Assembly (NCBI GenBank): GCA_964200185.2
Contig: CAXNAD020000372.1
Location: 1-20,876, forward strand
Length of the DNA: 20,876 nt
DNA from: Choristocarpus tenellus KU-1152
Taxonomy: Eukaryota; Phaeophyceae
Direction: 5' to 3'
Position 1 is the first letter of the stretch, and each line of letters starts with the position of its first letter. The position numbers and the translations under genes were made by a program. Shown piece by piece: positions 17,012-20,876 of this stretch. Under the pieces are notes generated by a model, which was given only the letters and a program-made list of their open reading frames with translations, was not told the DNA's origin and did no database searches.

Positions 17012-17377
17012 TCATGAGGAAATGATTTGGTGATGGAAGACAACCATGGGCGCGAAACTCCGAAATGGACAAGGGGCTAGGTGTTTACAAAGTGCTTCAC
17101 TCTGCACCTTCATTTGAAAAAATGTCGAGATCACTACAGTGCAGTCAATTATGAGCCGAAATATTTGAGAGGGTAGAGCCGCGTCCATTTGGGGGCCAAA
17201 ATCCAATGTTGCGATTTTGATGTAATTTTGGCTATCGTGTTTGTTAGGAAGTATCAATATCCATGTTCTGGACACACCTTTTAACGTATACATTTTACTA
17301 CTCCTAAACATCTTGGAGTAGGAAAATGTCATGAAAAACTCATGGGAAGCCAAGTCCCAAATGGACAAACAGGGCAA
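17012..17377 (-). other. Unidentified minus-strand ORF, 121 codons, overlapping a dispersed repeat
   Basis: From ATG at 17377 the minus strand reads MPCLSIWDLASHEFFMTFSY, later SRTWILILPNKHDSQNYIKI and ATLDFGPQMDAALPSQIF. The middle looks protein-like, with a weak resemblance to lipid-binding START-type sequences that I would not rely on. The start overlaps repeat copy A2, and the matching copy A has a one-base indel in this frame, suggesting a degraded multi-copy gene or mobile element. Confidence 0.3.
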
Positions 17378-17407
17378 AACTTGTACACTCTAAGATACTT
17401 TCACCCT
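17281..17407. repeat. Dispersed repeat copy A2 (partner at 4-133)
   Basis: Same-strand match to the left edge of the window, including a 24-base identical block beginning ggacaaacagggcaaaactt and the flanking ttggagtagg and gatactttcac-type segments. Confidence 0.85.
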
Positions 17408-17787
17408 TATGTGAAACCAATATGGGGCTGTAGGGTCGATGGCTGTGCCACAAATTTCGACTGTGACTGGGCATAGGGGTTGTTAGGTCGGTTGGCAACC
17501 TGATGATGTTAGGAATCACTCAAAAAATGTCGGGTGCGAGAGATGTGATAGGAGGGAGGGGGAAGAGGTTGGTGCATGCATGGTATGTTTTCAAAATGGT
17601 CCTGTGCGTGTTGGGCATCTCATTTCTCAACTCAGCAACATTGATGTGGAAGAACATGCAATGGCAGAGGGATCAAATCAATTTTGTTGTTGATACAGGG
17701 GGTGTCCTTCATTTCTCATCTTTTCCAGCTTTCTCCACACCATGCTCAACTTACCCTGATATTTATTGGTTTGCGGTGTTGTCATAG

Positions 17788-17854
17788 GTTGGTGAGCTCA
17801 GAGGACAAACTGAAGGAAGTGGCAGAGGCTCTGAAAGCTGCCTCAGTGAGAGAG
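17788..17854 (+). CDS. Coiled-coil gene, exon 1 seen
   Basis: Acceptor tgtcatag, donor AGAGAG|GTGAGA at 17855. One base completes an upstream codon, then 22 codons of Glu/Lys/Ala/Leu-rich sequence, ending in phase 0. Confidence 0.65.
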
Positions 17855-20529
17855 GTGAGAATAGCTTGAGTCTCCCCCCACCATTCCTCTCTTTTATACT
17901 TGGGCTTGTTCTTGTCATAATTGATATCAAGGTAAATGATAGTGACCTTGAAGCTCGGGGGATGTGATGGGCCAAGTGCACCCCTATTGGCTCAGCCTGG
18001 CAAATGAGTCATTCAATATTTGTTCTGTATCATGTCTTCAACTACTGGTCCTCACATTTTTCAACTCACACAAATGAATCAATTTGAAGGAGAAAAGTAG
18101 TTGGAGATTTAATGCTTGACCTTAGTATTACAGACCCTCCTAGCACCCTCTCCATTGCTCCTAATCCCAGTCTTTTTCTGCCTATCCATATTTTTTCTAT
18201 TGCACTCTCACCTCCACCTCTCTTGCTCACACAGCAAACACATCTCATGAAGATCGCCGCTGCTATGGAGGCCATCAGACTGCAGCGGAAGGAGGTGGAG
18301 GAGGTAAGGATCTTGGATAATCCAGGCGGGTGGGATGGGGGGTGAAGAGAGGGAGGGGAAACACTGCAGTCAATCGAATTACACGGCAAAACACATTTGG
18401 TGGTAGAATCCTGCAGTTAAATGGTGCACTTGATGGCCATTTTCCTTGCGTTTGTTTCTGACTTGGCAGGGTGTACCAAGTGATCAGGGTCTTAGTGAAA
18501 GAGAGATGTCTTGTGAGAATTACATAGGGTACTTGTCAAACCTCCTTTGTATGTGTACACGGACTGATTTGGCTGAAACTGAATACTCGCAGTCACATCA
18601 CAACTACAACGGTATTGATTCAATCTTCATTCTAAGGACCCAACTGTTTGGGTTGCACTGACTTGATATTCAACGGACATATATCACATTGATAGATCTC
18701 TACGACTTTGAACTAACAGCTGTATGTCATACTTGACAACCAAACAGGGTTTTCCAATTTTTCCAATTTTTATAATGACTTTTTGAGCGTTCAGAGATGG
18801 GACAAAATGTGTATCAGGCAGAGTGTTTGATAAATCCCGAGAAGATCCAACCCCTGATAGGTGGACACTGAACTTGAAACCCTGATTGCAGTTGGGGTGT
18901 TGATTATTCATTGTCTTGAGGTACAGTAAGTATATTACCTCACTCAAGACACATAGTCACTTTGCACATTGGGAACTGTAAACCAAGATGCACACAACAT
19001 CTTCAACTGTAGGTCTCAACCCGGTGGTCATGATGCCCAACTCTACCCACAGTCAAGTTGGAACAAGATAGCAAAGACTGTGCACATCTGGTCAACTTCA
19101 ACGATATATCCGTCCGTCCGTCCGTCCGTAAACGAGGTTCCCAATCAACCAAGTTTTTCAATCATACATTTCTGTGGCATTTCCTCAAGCAGAACAGAGC
19201 CCTCTATGTCAAGGGTGGGTATGTTACCATGAAATTCGATTGAGAGGGAGGGAGGGTTGTATTTATAAATAATTTTAAGCATCCCGAGAAAGGGTCAAAA
19301 AAAGCGATTTTGTACAAGTTCAAAAAGAGTCTTTGCTTAGTTGTGGTGTCACCATGTATGTGGAAAGGGGATATCAATTTTATGTACACTATTGTGGATA
19401 TAAAGCAATGAAATAGAGTGCATTGCACAGGGTAAGAGAGGTGGCTTAGAATGCAAGACAATCCAAACTTGCCTATATCTCCATTGATTCGACCCTAACC
19501 CAATTCACCATAGCTCTATGCTTGATTTGCGATTATTGGTTTTCTAAGGCTTTTTATTGGATCAGCCTGTACCAGTGTACTCCAAGGCAGTGCTACAGAG
19601 TGGCACGGCACTATGTTGGCACAAAGGATGAGCGTCTGTATGTGTGTGCACGGTATTTTGACTGGACAAAATATTTGTGCAGAATGCTTATATACGGATT
19701 TGGACACATTACAATCAAACTGCAGCTCAGTTAGTTCGGTTTGACACTGCAATTGTAAATATGTCAAGATGCACAGTGACCTCCCCCATGAGTCAACACT
19801 TTTTCATGTGCTCTGTATTCTCTCTTTGTGCTATTTGCCACAATTTTATTTGCTTGGCCCTTTTTCCCTATTGCCTATTGGACCAAGTCATTTATCCTTA
19901 CATTTGTGCCTACTCCATGAGACATGCTCCACCTTTGCACCCCATGCATCTCACCCCAACCTTGGTTTGGCTCAACCTCACCTAAAGGCACGCTTGAGCA
20001 TACCAATGATTGAGGGATTGGTGGCGGAGAAGGACAACATAATCACGGTACTAAGGGAAGACAAGGAGAGACTCTTGAAAGACCTAGAGAGAGCCCGTTC
20101 TGTCCAGGACTGCTCAGCAGAAGAGGTATGATCAACTCTGTAGTGAGAGAGGGGAGGACATTATATACAAACATCACACTACACAAGTTCCTTGCTGTTA
20201 TCTTGCCGCTCTTGTTCTCATCTTCTCCTACGTTTCAATTGATAACATGGTACGCACAAGAACTACCGCCTGTTCAAGGTTAGGAATGGATTATTGCTAG
20301 CAGGGACAGAGAGTGAGGTGCTCAAGGTGCAGCACATATGTTGATGTGACACTCCCAGGTCAGGCAGACTTTACTGGAGTATAACTTCCCTCAGCTTGTC
20401 AAGGACCTTGCAGAGGATAACCGAAGACTTCATGATAAGAAGAAAACAACTGTGCACAAAGGAACAAAGGCCTGCCCAAGGTTCTGGATGTATCGTAGCA
20501 AGCAGAGAGGTGGAGACTATATATGCTTC
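17788..20529 (+). CDS. Coiled-coil protein of unknown function, four exons seen
   Basis: Four segments join in frame: 17788-17854 (LVSSEDKLKEVAEALKAASV), 18235-18303 (QTHLMKIAAAMEAIRLQRKE), 19988-20125 (IEGLVAEKDNIITVLREDKE and RLLKDLERARS) and 20359 onward (LEYNFPQLVKDLAEDNRRLH). All acceptors end in AG after pyrimidine tracts and the donors are GTGAGA, GTAAGG and GTATGA; the internal joins are phase 0. The product is rich in Glu, Lys, Leu and Ala with heptad-like spacing, as in a long coiled coil. I cannot assign a family. The start is unknown (the first exon needs two bases from an upstream exon). The 3' end is open: the last frame stops at 20530-20532, but possible donors lie at 20481 and 20509. 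Confidence 0.7.
18235..18303 (+). CDS. Coiled-coil gene, exon 2 seen
   Basis: Long pyrimidine tract and acceptor gctcacacag; donor GAGGAG|GTAAGG at 18304. 23 codons, phase 0 at both ends. A G-run-rich segment (18328-18357) follows the donor closely. Confidence 0.75.
18304..19987 (+). other. Intron of the coiled-coil gene, 1684 bp
   Basis: Starts GTAAGG and ends cctaaag. It contains the G-rich run 18328-18357, a tandem ttttccaa motif (about 18749-18770), and (tccg)n at about 19110-19129. A segment after ttggcag at 18470 (GVPSDQGLSEREMSCENY) looks exon-like but has no donor that keeps the phase, so it is not included. Confidence 0.6.
18328..18357 (+). other. G-run cluster just after a donor site
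   Basis: GGG-T-GGG-AT-GGGGGG, then an 8-base loop, GGG-A-GGGG, 25-54 bases after the donor at 18304. G-runs here can act as intronic splicing enhancers or fold as a G-quadruplex; this is inference. Confidence 0.45.
19988..20125 (+). CDS. Coiled-coil gene, exon 3 seen
   Basis: Acceptor cctaaag, donor GAAGAG|GTATGA at 20126; 46 codons, phase 0. IEGLVAEKDNIITVLREDKE then RLLKDLERARS shows clear hydrophobic heptad spacing with charged positions between. Confidence 0.75.
20359..20529 (+). CDS. Coiled-coil gene, exon 4 seen (3' end uncertain)
   Basis: Acceptor cactcccag; phase 0 start VRQTLLEYNFPQLVKDLAED, then NRRLHDKKK. The frame stays open to TGA at 20530-20532, but composition changes after about 20440, and possible donors (CCAAG|GTTCTG at 20481, AGAGAG|GTGGAG at 20509) exist. 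The first half is one arm of an inverted duplication (20390-20436). Confidence 0.55.
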
Positions 20530-20577
20530 TGATCATGAAGTCTTCGGTTATTCTCTGCAGATCCCCTACAAGCTGAG
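20390..20577. repeat. Inverted duplication with 46-47 bp arms and a 95 bp loop
   Basis: Arm 20390-20436 pairs with 20532-20577. About 41 of 47 positions match with one gap, including 20 consecutive perfect pairs (ataaccgaagacttcatgat and its complement). The left arm is coding (PQLVKDLAEDNRRLHD); the right arm is antisense to it. A transcript spanning both would form a long stem. Confidence 0.93.
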
Positions 20578-20876
20578 CAGATGATGTATCCTCCACCTTA
20601 GTGTGCCTGACCTGGGAACACTGCATTTCATGGTGGTGTACTGTACCTTGAGCATCCCTGTAGTGACTTTGGGGAGGGAGGTGGGATATTGTTGGAGGGA
20701 GTGGGAATGAAAGAATTTTGGGGTGGTGGTGAAGCAGAGTTTAGTGCAGGGAAGTGAGAATATAGTTGATTTGTCACTGTCCTGTAAACTTTGAGACCCA
20801 AAGTATCTCGGGGGGGGGGGGGTGTCGGCACCAGGGTGTACATTTGGGACAAAACCAGGAAAATTGCATTTACATT
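20530..20876. other. Right end of window, no identified gene
   Basis: It contains the right arm of the inverted duplication, a G-rich stretch with several GGG runs (20671-20724), and dispersed repeat copy B2 at the edge. Confidence 0.6.
20793..20876 (+). repeat. Dispersed repeat copy B2, with a 13-G run, continuing past the window
   Basis: Matches the reverse complement of 13726-13813: gagacccaaagtatct, G-run, caccagggtgt, caggaaaa and tgcatttacatt blocks in the same order. The 13-G run (20810-20822) is a potential sequencing or assembly weak point. Confidence 0.88.

Larger units (their letters stand above)
16381..17787. other. 1.4 kb without an identified gene
   Basis: It contains AATAAA at 16621-16626 (about 240 bases after the stop at 16380, a candidate poly(A) signal), an open frame at 16636-16875 of unknown meaning whose phase at 16865 would fit a splice to 17788, and repeat copy A2 (17281-17407). 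Upstream exons of the coiled-coil gene may be here, but I could not place them. Confidence 0.5.

Noticed and set aside
18470-18661. Exon-like sequence GVPSDQGLSEREMSCENY after a good acceptor, in the coiled-coil gene's long intron.
   Set aside because: No donor in this frame keeps the phase-0 join to the next exon at 19988; the composition is also not coiled-coil-like.
1-20876. tRNA, rRNA, CRISPR arrays, prophage or bacterial operons.
   Set aside because: I saw no tRNA-type arm consensus, no rRNA-like conserved stretch, and the tandem arrays lack the regular repeat-unique spacer pattern of CRISPR.

Overview
The window is nuclear DNA of an intron-rich eukaryote. Coding sequence is split into short exons bounded by GT...AG introns (about 0.12 to 2 kb), most of the DNA is non-coding, and tandem repeats and dispersed repeats are present. 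There are no operons, Shine-Dalgarno sites or bacterial-type gene packing. A protist or alga with low gene density fits best, but I cannot name a lineage from this sequence alone.

391-10128 (+): the C-terminal part of a MutS homologue 2 gene (MSH2), rebuilt here as 11 exons (391-632, 994-1188, 1358-1480, 1767-1852, 3297-3363, 3853-3960, 4512-4611, 5117-5243, 6490-6579, 7483-7717, 9709-10128). All splice phases agree and the product keeps near-constant register with animal MSH2 from the lever domain to the C-terminus (about 596 residues visible). The mismatch-binding and connector domains lie upstream of the window. The ATPase core is complete but has two unusual cysteines, one in the Walker A motif and one in the segment after Walker B. 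At least three minisatellites and one short octamer array sit in its introns, each very close to a splice site.

10129-14559: long stretch with no gene I can identify; it holds several unassigned short ORFs on both strands and one copy of a dispersed repeat.

14560-16380: more coding-like sequence on the + strand: a possible tiny two-exon gene followed by AATAAA, and a possible three-exon gene for a cysteine-rich protein followed by AATAAA. Both are inferred only from splice-site and frame consistency.

16381-17787: mostly non-coding; it includes a second copy of a repeat that also lies at the left edge of the window, overlapping a 121-codon minus-strand ORF.

17788-20529 (+): four phase-compatible exons of an unidentified coiled-coil protein gene. 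The last exon carries one arm of a long inverted duplication. The window ends inside another copy of a dispersed repeat whose partner, in opposite orientation, lies near 13.7 kb.
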